A program made the position numbers and the translations under genes. This document shows, piece by piece, positions 1 to 9,003 of a DNA stretch of 38,515 nucleotides (positions are counted from its first letter, which is position 1; each line of letters opens with the position of its first letter). The DNA is taken from NCBI GenBank assembly GCA_903930585.1, contig CAIYZD010000431.1, forward strand, positions 1 to 38,515. The letters are read 5' to 3'. Below the pieces are notes generated by a model. That model was not told where the DNA came from. It searched no databases and saw only the letters and a list, made by a program, of their open reading frames with translations. This DNA is from an uncultured Geobacteraceae bacterium. Its GTDB lineage: Bacteria; Desulfobacterota; Desulfuromonadia; Geobacterales; Pseudopelobacteraceae.

Positions 1-900
1 CGCATGTGCTATTGCCAGTATCAAACCGCCGACCGCTCGGCAGACTTCGGCGGCAAACGCGGGATTCACCGTTTCAAGCGTATCCGTCGGCTGATGGTAA
101 TGGGGATTGCGGAAGTTGGTGGTGTCGGTCACCATAATAGCTGGGTAGCCGTTATCCCAGAACGGAGCATGGTCCGAACGCCGGGTATCGGGGAGAATTT
201 CGCCGTTTCCGGGCACAACCAGCGGAACCACCGGCAGGTTGACTCGCCATCGCTCCACCGAACCGACGAAGGAGTGTACCAGAGGCCGGGAATGTTCGTT
301 GCCGATCACGGCGATAAAATTTCCGGTTGCCGGTATGGGGAACGGCAGCTCTGCCGGGGCTCCCTGCATGATAGTATCACCGGCATAGGCAACCGATTCG
401 AGGACGATTACCCCTGCGATATCCCAGCCGGATTCCCGGGCAAACCGGGCCAGAGCCTTGCTGCCGCAGAGCCCCGAGTCATGCTCTCCCTCCCGTTGAT
501 TTTCTTCCAGAGAAACTCCGATAAACTGAACGGTCCGATCAAGGTCTGTCTGCCGCAACAATTCGGCCAGTTCAAGCAGCACGGCAACTCCGCTGGCGTT
601 GTCATCGGCGCCGGGAGAGGCGGCAACCGTATCGTAATGCGCGACTACACAGACCCGTTCATGCGGCAGTGTAGTTCCGGTGCGGGTGGCGATAATATTC
701 CTGAAGGGGGAACCTTGTTCCTCAAAGCGGTGCTCGGTTACGTCATAGCCCATGTTGCCAAACGACTCTGAAAGATAGGTTGCAGCCCGTTCAAGCGCTT
801 CGGGCGCAGTTAGACGATGCCGAACCCCCTGCAATGTGCGGATCTGCTCGCGGATATGGTCAACGGTGAGGGACGTAGGAAATTTTTCCGGTGAAAACAT
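1..900 (-). CDS. M28-family zinc aminopeptidase (3' end outside window)
   Basis: A reverse-strand frame is open from an ATG at 900 to the window edge, giving 300 residues with no stop reached. It reads as a co-catalytic di-zinc M28 peptidase, which removes N-terminal residues from peptides. Visible ligands and motifs are HYDTV (His88), the ADDNASG loop (Asp100), the Glu pair at 132-133, Glu168 and a terminal NPHYHQPTDT block (His267/His269). The order and spacing match the M28 catalytic domain, so probably only a few C-terminal residues are missing. There is no obvious signal peptide, which suggests a cytoplasmic enzyme, although many relatives are exported. The start is supported by AGAGGA eight bases upstream. 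Its upstream region carries one copy of the repeated promoter-like element described below. Family assignment is firm; substrate is unknown. Confidence 0.88.
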   Translation of the reverse strand, partial: MFSPEKFPTSLTVDHIREQIRTLQGVRHRLTAPEALERAATYLSESFGNMGYDVTEHRFEEQGSPFRNIIATRTGTTLPHERVCVVAHYDTVAASPGADDNASGVAVLLELAELLRQTDLDRTVQFIGVSLEENQREGEHDSGLCGSKALARFARESGWDIAGVIVLESVAYAGDTIMQGAPAELPFPIPATGNFIAVIGNEHSRPLVHSFVGSVERWRVNLPVVPLVVPGNGEILPDTRRSDHAPFWDNGYPAIMVTDTTNFRNPHYHQPTDTLETVNPAFAAEVCRAVGGLILAIAHA

Positions 901-1066
901 TGGTATGATCCTCTTTAGACTTTTGTTGCTGCCATTGAATTTAGAAGTTTAGGCTAAATTTCCACTTTCAAGGGCTGACCCCGCCTCTTTTGCTCACACC
1001 AACCGCATCCTGATTACGAAAATAATGGCGCTACAATCACCATAATTTACTAAACTATTTACAAAA

Positions 1067-1196
1067 AATAATCAATTGTAATATCAGTATGTTATCAGCA
1101 TTAAAAGTGTAAAGTTTCTTTACGACTTCAGAAAACATCAATAATATCAAAGTTTTACATTGTATCAAAAATGGCTCAACATCGTCAAATGGCGGA
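1067..1196 (-). promoter_or_regulatory. Repeated regulatory element, copy A (candidate peptidase promoter/operator)
   Basis: Positions 1067-1144 match 17686-17764 at roughly 68 of 79 positions with one single-base gap. The block AAATGGCGGA at 1187-1196 recurs at 17807-17816 at exactly the same distance (42 bases between blocks). Inside is the palindrome GTAAAG-TTT-CTTTAC (1109-1123) and ATCA repeats near one helical turn apart (1071, 1083 and 1094). Read on the minus strand the palindrome is followed by TTTACA, a 16-base gap and CATACT, a plausible -35/-10 pair pointing to the M28 peptidase about 170 bases away. The promoter reading is inference; the repeat itself is seen directly. Confidence 0.55.
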
Positions 1197-1290
1197 ATGG
1201 GCCAAAAAAACTTTTTCGCGCATAAAAATGGGCAGGAAAATTCTCTGCCCGCTTGGGGTGCGAGAAAACAGCTGAACATAAAAAGCTGCT

Positions 1291-1318
1291 GTGACAGACT
1301 GCAACTTTATGGTAAAAT
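1291..1318 (+). promoter_or_regulatory. Possible sigma70 promoter for hypE
   Basis: GTGACA (1291-1296) and TAAAAT (1313-1318) are separated by 16 bases and would start transcription about 20 bases before the hypE GTG. The -35 match is imperfect, so this is only a candidate. Confidence 0.35.
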
Positions 1319-1347
1319 GGAAAACTATTTTCAGGAGGCCATTGCAC

Positions 1348-2361
1348 GTGAATAACGATCTGATTCTTCTCGGCCACGGTAGCGGCGGCCGCCTTTCGCA
1401 CCAGCTGCTTGATGAACTGATCATTCCGATTGTCAGCGGCATTTCCCCGGCGGGACAAAACGATGCTGCCCTGCTGGAGAGCGTGCCGGGTCGGATTGCC
1501 TATACGACCGATTCTTTTGTCGTCGATCCGATATTTTTTCCCGGTGGAACCATCGGCAGCCTGGCCGTGCATGGCACGGTCAACGACCTGGCCATGATGG
1601 GGGCGCGGCCGCTCTGGTTGAGTGTCGGGTTGATCATCGAAGAGGGATTCAGTAAGGCCGATTTGAAGACCATCCTTGAGGATATGCGTGCGGCTGCGGA
1701 CGCGGCCGGTGTTGCCATCGTTACCGGTGATACCAAGGTGGTGCCGCGCGGCAAGGCTGACAAGATATTTATAACGACCTCCGGTGTCGGGGCGGTTGAG
1801 CATACCCTTCCAATTCATGGCGCCAATGCCCGGCCGGGTGATGTGATCATCATCAACGGCACCATCGGCGATCACGGCATTGCCGTCATGGCGGGACGTG
1901 AAGGGCTTGAAGTCGATACGGAGATACAGAGCGATTCGGCGGCGCTGAACGGTCTGGTCGCCGTGCTTCTGGCGGAGGTGGGGGGGGGAGTCCATGTGCT
2001 GCGCGACCCGACGCGGGGAGGAGTGGCGACTACCATCAAGGAAATAGCCCAACAATCGGGGGTTGCTATTACCTTGAAAGAAGAGGCGCTACCGGTTAAA
2101 GCGGCTGTGCGGGGGGTTTGCTCTATTCTCGGGCTTGACCCGCTCTTTGTGGCAAACGAGGGAAAACTGCTGGCCTTTGTGGCGGCTGATGCTGCGGACG
2201 GAGCGTTGGCGACCATGAGAAAACATCCGCTCGGCGGCAACGCTGCGATCATCGGCGCGGTGGGAGCCGGACCGGCCGGCCGGGTGCAGATGGAGACGGT
2301 GATCGGCGGGATGCGGTCGGTCGATATGCTCTCCGGAGAACAATTGCCGAGGATATGCTGA
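1348..2361 (+). CDS. hypE: HypE, carbamoyl dehydratase for [NiFe] hydrogenase maturation
   Basis: HypE dehydrates the thiocarboxamide that HypF places on its C-terminal cysteine to a thiocyanate, which becomes the CN ligands of the [NiFe] hydrogenase active-site iron. The protein opens with the family hallmark LILLGHGSGG, contains the ATP-binding AIR-synthase-like fold (for example TGDTKVV and RDPTRGG) and ends exactly in PRIC, with the essential carbamoyl-accepting cysteine last. An ATG at 1291 would add 19 residues unlike the family. The GTG at 1348 lies ten bases after AGGAGG (1333-1338) and gives 337 residues, the usual length. The stop is one base before the next gene, so hypE and ybaK are probably co-transcribed. 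The other hyp genes are not in this window, which is unusual for the family. Confidence 0.95.
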   Translation: MNNDLILLGHGSGGRLSHQLLDELIIPIVSGISPAGQNDAALLESVPGRIAYTTDSFVVDPIFFPGGTIGSLAVHGTVNDLAMMGARPLWLSVGLIIEEGFSKADLKTILEDMRAAADAAGVAIVTGDTKVVPRGKADKIFITTSGVGAVEHTLPIHGANARPGDVIIINGTIGDHGIAVMAGREGLEVDTEIQSDSAALNGLVAVLLAEVGGGVHVLRDPTRGGVATTIKEIAQQSGVAITLKEEALPVKAAVRGVCSILGLDPLFVANEGKLLAFVAADAADGALATMRKHPLGGNAAIIGAVGAGPAGRVQMETVIGGMRSVDMLSGEQLPRIC

Positions 2362-2362
2362 G

Positions 2363-2851
2363 ATGGCGAAGGAAAAATCACCGGTTACCGCTGCGGTACG
2401 TGTATTGCGTGCCGAAAAGGTCGAGTTCAGCGACCATCCCTATTCTTATGAAGAGAAGGGGGGGACGGAGGTGTCTTCGCGCGAGCTGGGTGTTGACGAG
2501 CATGCCGTGATTAAAACCCTGATCATGGAAGATGACCGCCGTAAACCGCTGATCGTGTTGATGCATGGCGATCTGCAGGTCTCCACCAAGGAACTGGCGC
2601 GGCTGATCGGCGTCAAACAGGTTTCTCCGTGCAGCGCGGACATGGCTCAAAAGCAGAGCGGTTTTCTGGTCGGAGGCACCTCGCCATTTGGCACCCGTCA
2701 TCTAATGCCGGTCTATATGGAAGAAAGCATCTCCGGCTTGCCGAAAATCTATATTAACGGCGGCAAACGGGGTTATCTGGTCGGCATGGCGCCGTCGGAA
2801 CTCATCAGGGTACTGAAGCCTCGCCTGGTAACAGTGGGGATAAAGAGATGA
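2363..2851 (+). CDS. ybaK: YbaK/EbsC-family Cys-tRNA(Pro) deacylase
   Basis: This 162-residue protein matches the YbaK family, which hydrolyses cysteine mischarged onto tRNA(Pro) and so acts as a trans-editing factor beside prolyl-tRNA synthetase in the cytoplasm. Recognisable features are the N-terminal segment EFSDHPYSY, the KTLIMEDD strand, STKELARLIG and the C-terminal block YINGGKRGYLVGM, which form the INS-like editing fold. It begins one base after hypE ends, consistent with translational coupling. Its last codons run into a heptanucleotide tandem repeat, and the first TGA in that repeat is its stop. Family placement is confident; precise tRNA specificity (YbaK or ProX type) cannot be settled by eye. 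Confidence 0.9.
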   Translation: MAKEKSPVTAAVRVLRAEKVEFSDHPYSYEEKGGTEVSSRELGVDEHAVIKTLIMEDDRRKPLIVLMHGDLQVSTKELARLIGVKQVSPCSADMAQKQSGFLVGGTSPFGTRHLMPVYMEESISGLPKIYINGGKRGYLVGMAPSELIRVLKPRLVTVGIKR

Positions 2852-2875
2852 GAGATGAGAGATGAGAGATGAGAG
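2844..2875 (+). repeat. Heptanucleotide tandem repeat (AGAGATG)n
   Basis: Four perfect tandem copies of AGAGATG run from 2844 to 2871, followed by a partial AGAG. The first copy spans the end of ybaK and supplies its TGA stop at 2849-2851. Such a tract can change length by replication slippage. Because seven is not a multiple of three, but the stop lies in the first copy, length changes would mainly alter the spacer before the next gene. Confidence 0.9.
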
Positions 2876-2902
2876 GGTCGGTATTTATGAAAGGAATCGA
2901 GT

Positions 2903-3352
2903 ATGATCAGAAAAGCACAGATTGTCGATGTAAAGGATATCCAGAAGTTACTGATGACATTTGCCAGCCGGGGCGACATGTTGTCCCGTTCGCTGTCGGA
3001 GCTGTATGAGTCGTTGCGGGATTTTTACGTCGTTGAAGAAGATGGGGTTCTGTTGGGGGTATCGGCGTTGCACATCGTGTGGGAGGATCTTGCCGAGGTG
3101 CGCTCCGTGGCGGTGAACGAAGATGCTGGTCGCAAGGGGATTGGCAGCCGTCTGGTGCAGGCCTGTATCGACGAAGCCCGCGAAATAGGCCTGAAACGGA
3201 TATTCTGCCTGACCTACAAACCGGACTTTTTTGCCAAGCATGGTTTTCGTCTGGTGGATAAAGCCGAGTTGCCGCATAAGGTATGGGGAGATTGCATTAA
3301 ATGCCCGAAATTTCCCGATTGCGACGAAAATGCGATGATACTGGACCTGTGA
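2903..3352 (+). CDS. GNAT N-acetyltransferase, short ArgA-like
   Basis: The 149-residue protein is a single GNAT domain that would transfer acetyl from acetyl-CoA to an amine. The acetyl-CoA pyrophosphate loop is RKGIGS (77-82), preceded by the strand AEVRSVAVNE. The N-terminus (IRKAQIVDVKDIQKLL) and the overall pattern resemble short stand-alone N-acetylglutamate synthases used for arginine biosynthesis in bacteria lacking classical ArgA or bifunctional ArgJ. A C-terminal cysteine cluster (Cys131, Cys134, Cys140) is typical of that subgroup. AAAGGA lies just upstream of the ATG. It follows ybaK by about 50 bases on the same strand and ends at a strong hairpin. N-acetylglutamate synthase is the favoured but unproven role. 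Confidence 0.8.
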   Translation: MIRKAQIVDVKDIQKLLMTFASRGDMLSRSLSELYESLRDFYVVEEDGVLLGVSALHIVWEDLAEVRSVAVNEDAGRKGIGSRLVQACIDEAREIGLKRIFCLTYKPDFFAKHGFRLVDKAELPHKVWGDCIKCPKFPDCDENAMILDL

Positions 3353-3388
3353 AATGCGAAAGGGGGGCAATAGCCCCCCTTTCGCATT
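3353..3388. terminator. Bidirectional hairpin terminator
   Basis: A perfect 16-bp stem (3353-3368 with 3373-3388) with a four-base loop AATA lies between the converging GNAT gene and the Rrf2 regulator gene. The stem contains a run of six G-C pairs. The flanking U-tracts are short, but position and strength support use in both directions. Confidence 0.85.
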
Positions 3389-3424
3389 ATGTGGAGTGTC
3401 GGTCTGTTCAGTCAGATCCCGTTA

Positions 3425-3901
3425 TCAGATATAGTACATGACACGGTGATTGGTCTCGTTTTCAATACCCATGTCGTGGGCACGCTGACAGAGGGTTTGC
3501 AGGGTCATACCGCCGAACAGGGTATCAAGCAGCTCGTTGGCCTCTGCCCAGACGGTCTGAGTGACGCATTTCCCTTCGAAAGGGCATTCCGTCTTGCGGC
3601 GGAGTTTTTTCGGCGTGGCGCCGACACAATCAACCAGCAGTATATCCTGCTCGGTGGCATTCAGAATTTCGAGAACCGAAATTTCTTCCGGTTTGCGCGC
3701 CAGTGCATACCCCCCTTGTGGTCCGCGCTTGCTATTGAGGAGACCGGCACGTTTCAGGCTCTGAAAGATCTGTTCGAGATAGCGGGGGGAAATCTGCTGA
3801 CGGCGGGAGATGTCCTGGATCTGGGCAGGCTCGGGGCCGCAGTTGTAGGCAATGTCGAACATGGCACGCAAGCCGTATCTGCTTTTCGTTGAGAGGCGCA
3901 T
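3425..3901 (-). CDS. Rrf2-family transcriptional regulator with candidate Fe-S cysteines
   Basis: This 158-residue protein begins MRLSTKSRYGLRAMFDIA, the typical start of Rrf2 regulators, with a winged helix covering about residues 1-85 (recognition region ISPRYLEQIFQSLKRAGLL). The family includes IscR, NsrR and CymR, which sense iron-sulfur status, nitric oxide or cysteine. Three cysteines (Cys92, Cys106, Cys112) fall in the cluster-binding loop, but the first gap is 13 residues rather than the five of IscR and NsrR. An upstream ATG at 3964 would add 21 residues unlike the family, so the ATG at 3901 is preferred. It is not next to isc or cys genes here, so its regulon cannot be guessed. Family is firm; the ligand is open. 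Confidence 0.88.
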   Translation of the reverse strand: MRLSTKSRYGLRAMFDIAYNCGPEPAQIQDISRRQQISPRYLEQIFQSLKRAGLLNSKRGPQGGYALARKPEEISVLEILNATEQDILLVDCVGATPKKLRRKTECPFEGKCVTQTVWAEANELLDTLFGGMTLQTLCQRAHDMGIENETNHRVMYYI

Positions 3902-4004
3902 ACATGGTACTCCGGATCTGATGAAATGCTGAAAATCATTACGGAAGTGGGTGAAGGTTGTCAAGGAAATAAACTGCCGGGCAGCGTCATTCCAAAAATG
4001 TGTG

Positions 4005-4727
4005 TTATCGTGCCGTGCGGGCGATCATTGCCGCAACTACGGTCTCAGCCCCGGCTTTTTTCAGCTCTTTGGCACATTCATCCATGGTACTTCCCGTGGT
4101 CATGACATCATCCAGCAGCAGAATCCGTTTACCGGCCACCCGGTCGGGCCTGGTGACGGCAAAGGCTCCATTTACATTCATCCGGCGTTCCTGCGCCGAG
4201 AGGTTGATCTGTGGTTCGGTCGACCTGGTTCTGACAAGAGTATCCGGCAACAGGGGAAGTGCAAGCCGGCGTGACAGCACCGCTCCGAGGAGCACCGCCT
4301 GGTTAAAGCCGCGCTGACGCAGACGGGAGCGATGGAGCGGTACCGGAACAATCAGGTGCGGATCGCCGCCATTGTCTATTCCTTCCAGAGCGAGGAGCGC
4401 CAGCGGAAAGCGCAGGTGGGTGAGCCGATTGTATTTGAACGCGTGAATCAGGTCGCGAACCGCCCCTTCGTAGAGAAAGGGCGCCCGTGCTCTGTCGAAG
4501 TGCGGCGGGTGGGTCAGACACGCGCCGCAGCGGTGATCGTTACCCACACCGATAAAGGGTATTCCGCAGATGGGGCAGAGCGGTGACGCCACAAGTGGCA
4601 GGCGTTCCCGGCAGTCCGGGCAGATATGCAGCTCGTCTGAATTCGGGATAAAAGAGCGGCAGATGTGACAGATGGGGGGAAGGACAACGTCAAGCAGCGC
4701 CGTGAAGAACTGCTTGACGGAAGCCAT
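4005..4727 (-). CDS. comF: ComF-family phosphoribosyltransferase-like protein
   Basis: The 240-residue protein has the ComF layout: an N-terminal region with four CxxC or CxC-type knuckles (Cys20/23, 36/39, 51/54, 67/70) forming a double zinc ribbon, then a type I phosphoribosyltransferase domain ending in the PRPP-binding signature LLLDDVMTTGST (about 203-214). ComF proteins act in the cytoplasm during natural transformation, helping imported single-stranded DNA through or after the inner membrane, although the biochemical reaction is unsettled. It is the next gene upstream of the Rrf2 regulator on the same strand, separated by about 100 bases. The conserved domain order and length make the assignment firm, while competence in this organism is not shown. 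Confidence 0.92.
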   Translation of the reverse strand: MASVKQFFTALLDVVLPPICHICRSFIPNSDELHICPDCRERLPLVASPLCPICGIPFIGVGNDHRCGACLTHPPHFDRARAPFLYEGAVRDLIHAFKYNRLTHLRFPLALLALEGIDNGGDPHLIVPVPLHRSRLRQRGFNQAVLLGAVLSRRLALPLLPDTLVRTRSTEPQINLSAQERRMNVNGAFAVTRPDRVAGKRILLLDDVMTTGSTMDECAKELKKAGAETVVAAMIARTAR

Positions 4728-4814
4728 TTAAAAGCCGGGGCCGGAGATGACGACCAGCACATGGAGATCAGAAAAGTACGGTTGGCGATCATCTCCCGTC
4801 ATTTTCATGGGCGC

Positions 4815-5387
4815 CTACTTCACAATTTTGACGGACTTGATAACGACCGGCGTTTCGGGAACGTTCTGGAACACCATGTTCACGTTATGTGTTTTTACCG
4901 ACACGATCCGGTCAACCACATCCATCCCTTCCAGAACCTTGCCGAAGACCGCGTACCCGGCACCATCCGGGCTCGGGCGGTTGAGCATGTCGTTGTTCAC
5001 GACATTGATGAAGAACTGTGCGGTAGCGCTGTCCGGGGCAGATGTTCTGGCCATGGCAAGGGTGCCGCGATCATTTTTCAGGCCGTTGGCGGCCTCATTC
5101 TTGATAGGTGCGTTGGTCGGTTTCTGCTTGCGATCAGTGGTAAAACCGCCGCCTTGTGCCATGAAGCCGGGGATGACGCGGTGAAAGATGGTGCCGCTAT
5201 AAAAACCTCCTTTGACATAATCCAGAAAATTTTTGACGCTGATGGGCGCTTCTTTCTCGAATAGTTCGATCTTGACGTTTCCGAGGCTTGTTTCCATCGT
5301 GACAACCGGGTTTTTCTTTCCTTCTGCACAGGCGATTCCTGCCAGGAGACAGATCAGTGCAACAGCGCTCAACATCTTCTTTATCAT
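4815..5387 (-). CDS. ppiA: Exported cyclophilin-type peptidyl-prolyl isomerase
   Basis: This cyclophilin-fold proline isomerase is about 190 residues and starts with a Sec signal peptide (MIKKMLSAVALICLLAG, probable cleavage near residue 21), so it likely works in the periplasm on folding proteins. The core motifs FHRVIPGFMAQGG and a later AMARTSAPDSATAQFFINV block are the catalytic and substrate-binding strands of PpiA/PpiB. The ATG at 5387 sits just after TTTGGAGGG, whereas the ATG four codons earlier has no ribosome-binding site. The cysteine near the cleavage site does not form a proper lipobox because Gly is at -3, so a soluble protein is favoured. It lies between hemH and comF on the same strand. 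Confidence 0.93.
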   Translation of the reverse strand: MIKKMLSAVALICLLAGIACAEGKKNPVVTMETSLGNVKIELFEKEAPISVKNFLDYVKGGFYSGTIFHRVIPGFMAQGGGFTTDRKQKPTNAPIKNEAANGLKNDRGTLAMARTSAPDSATAQFFINVVNNDMLNRPSPDGAGYAVFGKVLEGMDVVDRIVSVKTHNVNMVFQNVPETPVVIKSVKIVK

Positions 5388-5417
5388 GGTACCCTCCAAA
5401 GTTTTTTCTCGTTAAAA

Positions 5418-5448
5418 CGAGCGTACTATATATATGTCAGGACGCTCG
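5418..5448 (-). terminator. Possible hemH terminator
   Basis: A seven-base stem CGAGCGT (5418-5424) with ACGCTCG (5442-5448) encloses a 17-base loop and is followed on the minus strand by TTTT. It lies between hemH and the cyclophilin gene. The long loop makes it only moderately convincing. Confidence 0.4.
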
Positions 5449-5453
5449 AAAAA

Positions 5454-6406
5454 TCAAGACGCGCCATGCCGTACGAGTTCGGCCAGACAGGAGATGAAAG
5501 CGGGGGAGCTGTTGAGCGCTTCGGTGCGCCGGAAATCGGTGATGCCGAGTACGGCGGCTTCTTCCTTGTATTGGATATCGATTTCATAGAGTGTCTCGAT
5601 ATGATCCGACACAAACGAGATCGGCACCATCAGCAGCTGTTTGCAGCCGGCTGCGGCCAGTTCGGCGATCTTTGTCTCGGTTGACGGCTCCAGCCACTTG
5701 ACCGGTCCGGCTCGCGACTGGAAAGCCAGGTGATGCGAAATTCCGCCGAACTGTTCCATGGTCAGGCGTACCGTCGCCTGAATATGGTCAAGATAGGGGT
5801 CGCCGGAATCTATGAATGATTGTGGCAGGCCGTGGGCAGAGAAGAGCAGCTGGACCGTTGAACGGTCGGGAAAACCGGCCAGACCCCGCTCGATTTTTTC
5901 TGCCAGTGCGCCAATATAGGCGGGGTGATCATAGAATTGACGGATATATGAAAGCTTGAGGGGCGCTGCCGATTTTTTCGTTCCCCGCTCCAGTTCATTG
6001 ATGCTGGAGCCGACCGTGGCGCGGGAGTAGTGCGGATAGAGCGAAAGGACGGTAACGGTGGTGATGCCTTCACGCGCAATGGCGGCCAGCGCCTCGGCCG
6101 TATCCGGGTGCGAATAGCGCATGGCCACAAAGCAGCGGTAACCGGTCCCGAGGGCCTTTCAAGCTCTGCTGCCTGCTGTTCGGTCAACTGCCGGATCGGT
6201 GACTTGCCGCCGATCTTCTTATAATACTCCAGGACTTTTTTCGAACGGCGGCGCGCAATGACGCGGGCGATGACCGGTTGCAGTAAAGAAGGGCCGATAC
6301 GGATGATATCCCGGTCGGAGAAAAGGTTATACAGAAACGGCTCGATGGCGGCCAACGAGTCGGGCCCTCCCATCTGGAGCAGCAGTACGGCGGTTTTTGT
6401 TGTCAT
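5454..6406 (-). pseudogene. hemH: Ferrochelatase HemH, interrupted by a one-base frameshift
   Basis: Ferrochelatase inserts ferrous iron into protoporphyrin IX in the last step of classical heme synthesis. Two overlapping reverse-strand frames together make one complete protein of about 317 residues, the normal length. The first (from ATG 6406) reads [18 protein letters not shown] through [12 protein letters not shown], then goes out of frame. The other resumes as [23 protein letters not shown] and carries [15 protein letters not shown] and [14 protein letters not shown], with the catalytic His and Glu. Restoring one G (minus strand) in the G/C run near 6151-6157 rejoins them exactly. Everything else is intact, so this is either a very recent mutation or a sequencing or assembly error. 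The start is three bases beyond the cupin gene stop. Confidence 0.85.
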
Positions 6407-6409
6407 ATC

Positions 6410-6727
6410 TCAGGCCCTTATCATGACGAGCAGCATCTTGAACGGCTTCACCGCTTTCAGCTCATGGGGAATGTTGGCCGGCATAATGATAATCTGACCG
6501 GCAGCTACGATGTGCGGAGCCCCGTTAATAATGACCTCAGCTTCGCCATCCACCACCTGAACAAAGGCATCATACGGTACGGTATGTTCGCTCAAACCCT
6601 GCCCCTCGCCAAACGAAAACATCGTCACGGTCCCGATTTTCTTGTCGATCAGCGTCTTGCTGACAACCGAGCCGTCCTGATAGGAAACGAGATCACTCAG
6701 TGTTAATGCATTACCAATTAATTCCAT
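6410..6727 (-). CDS. Small single-domain cupin protein
   Basis: A 105-residue protein with one conserved beta-barrel (cupin_2 type). The region GQGLSEHTVPYDAFVQVVDGEAEV is the first cupin motif, with a metal-ligand His, and AGQIIIMPANIPHEL is the second, also with a His. Such stand-alone cupins bind a metal or small molecule and serve as sensors or enzymes of varied function, so none is assigned. A longer frame to 6763 exists, but the ATG at 6727 is preceded by a clean AGGAGG and begins at the conserved region. It precedes hemH with a three-base gap and is likely in the same transcript, but a link to heme is not established. Confidence 0.82.
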   Translation of the reverse strand: MELIGNALTLSDLVSYQDGSVVSKTLIDKKIGTVTMFSFGEGQGLSEHTVPYDAFVQVVDGEAEVIINGAPHIVAAGQIIIMPANIPHELKAVKPFKMLLVMIRA

Positions 6728-6795
6728 AAATCCTCCTGATTCTCCTGCACACTCAAACTGCACTTATTCATAGTACCGCAGGAGTCAAAAAAAAC

Positions 6796-6825
6796 AAAGG
6801 CGGAAAACCAAAGTTTTCCGCCTTT
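6796..6825 (-). terminator. groESL intrinsic terminator
   Basis: A 13-bp perfect stem (6796-6808 with 6813-6825), loop CAAA, is followed on the minus strand by a G and a long T-run (complement of 6787-6794). It lies immediately downstream of groEL and is a textbook rho-independent terminator. Confidence 0.92.
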
Positions 6826-6854
6826 ATTAACATTACCAGGTTCAGATGCAGCGA

Positions 6855-8829
<1,975 letters not shown>

Positions 8830-8877
8830 TTGTACTTCTCCTTTCTATCCTTGTGTGGTGTGGTGGTAGAGTTGGAA

Positions 8878-8904
8878 TTAGCACTCAGGGTCACTGAGTG
8901 CTAA
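8878..8904 (-). promoter_or_regulatory. CIRCE operator (HrcA binding site)
   Basis: TTAGCACTC, nine bases, GAGTGCTAA: a perfect match to the CIRCE inverted repeat bound by the heat-shock repressor HrcA. It sits between the promoter and groES. hrcA itself is outside the window. Confidence 0.98.
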
Positions 8905-8914
8905 TTACTCACGG

Positions 8915-8943
8915 AATATAAACAGCGCCTTTGCAAAAATCAA
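8915..8943 (-). promoter_or_regulatory. Sigma70-type promoter of groESL
   Basis: On the minus strand TTGATT (-35, 8938-8943) and TATATT (-10, 8915-8920) are separated by exactly 17 bases, placing the start of transcription at or just before CIRCE. HrcA binding there would block initiation or early elongation. Confidence 0.8.
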
Positions 8944-9003
8944 GGGGGTATCTGAAATAATTTTGGAGGGGAACATCTCCCGTCGACAGAAACACTAATT
9001 GTA

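Larger units (their letters stand above)
901..1347. other. Divergent intergenic region between M28 peptidase and hypE
   Basis: No convincing gene is present. From left to right the region holds the peptidase ribosome-binding site, a G/C-rich string (TTCAAGGGCTGACCCC at 967-982) that may be a degenerate dispersed repeat, an AT-rich stretch, repeated element copy A (1067-1144 plus the AAATGGCGGA block at 1187-1196), a hairpin GGGCAG/CTGCCC (1230-1235 with 1245-1250) and a possible hypE promoter. Short reverse-strand frames here lack start signals and family features. Confidence 0.6.

Noticed and set aside
4-771. 255-codon plus-strand frame at the left edge
   Set aside because: The opposite strand codes for a clear M28 peptidase over the whole stretch.
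1187-1205. Sigma54 promoter at the AAATGGCGGA block
   Set aside because: There is no GC at the -12 position at the right spacing after TGG in either copy.
1165-2055. 296-codon minus-strand frame opposite hypE
   Set aside because: It lies across the hypE coding region and has composition expected of a reverse shadow (His/Arg/Gly-rich); no motif was recognised.
5454-6128. Separate short gene for the second half of ferrochelatase
   Set aside because: Its first Met is in the middle of the ferrochelatase fold, and the upstream frame provides exactly the missing half; one gene with a frameshift is the better reading.
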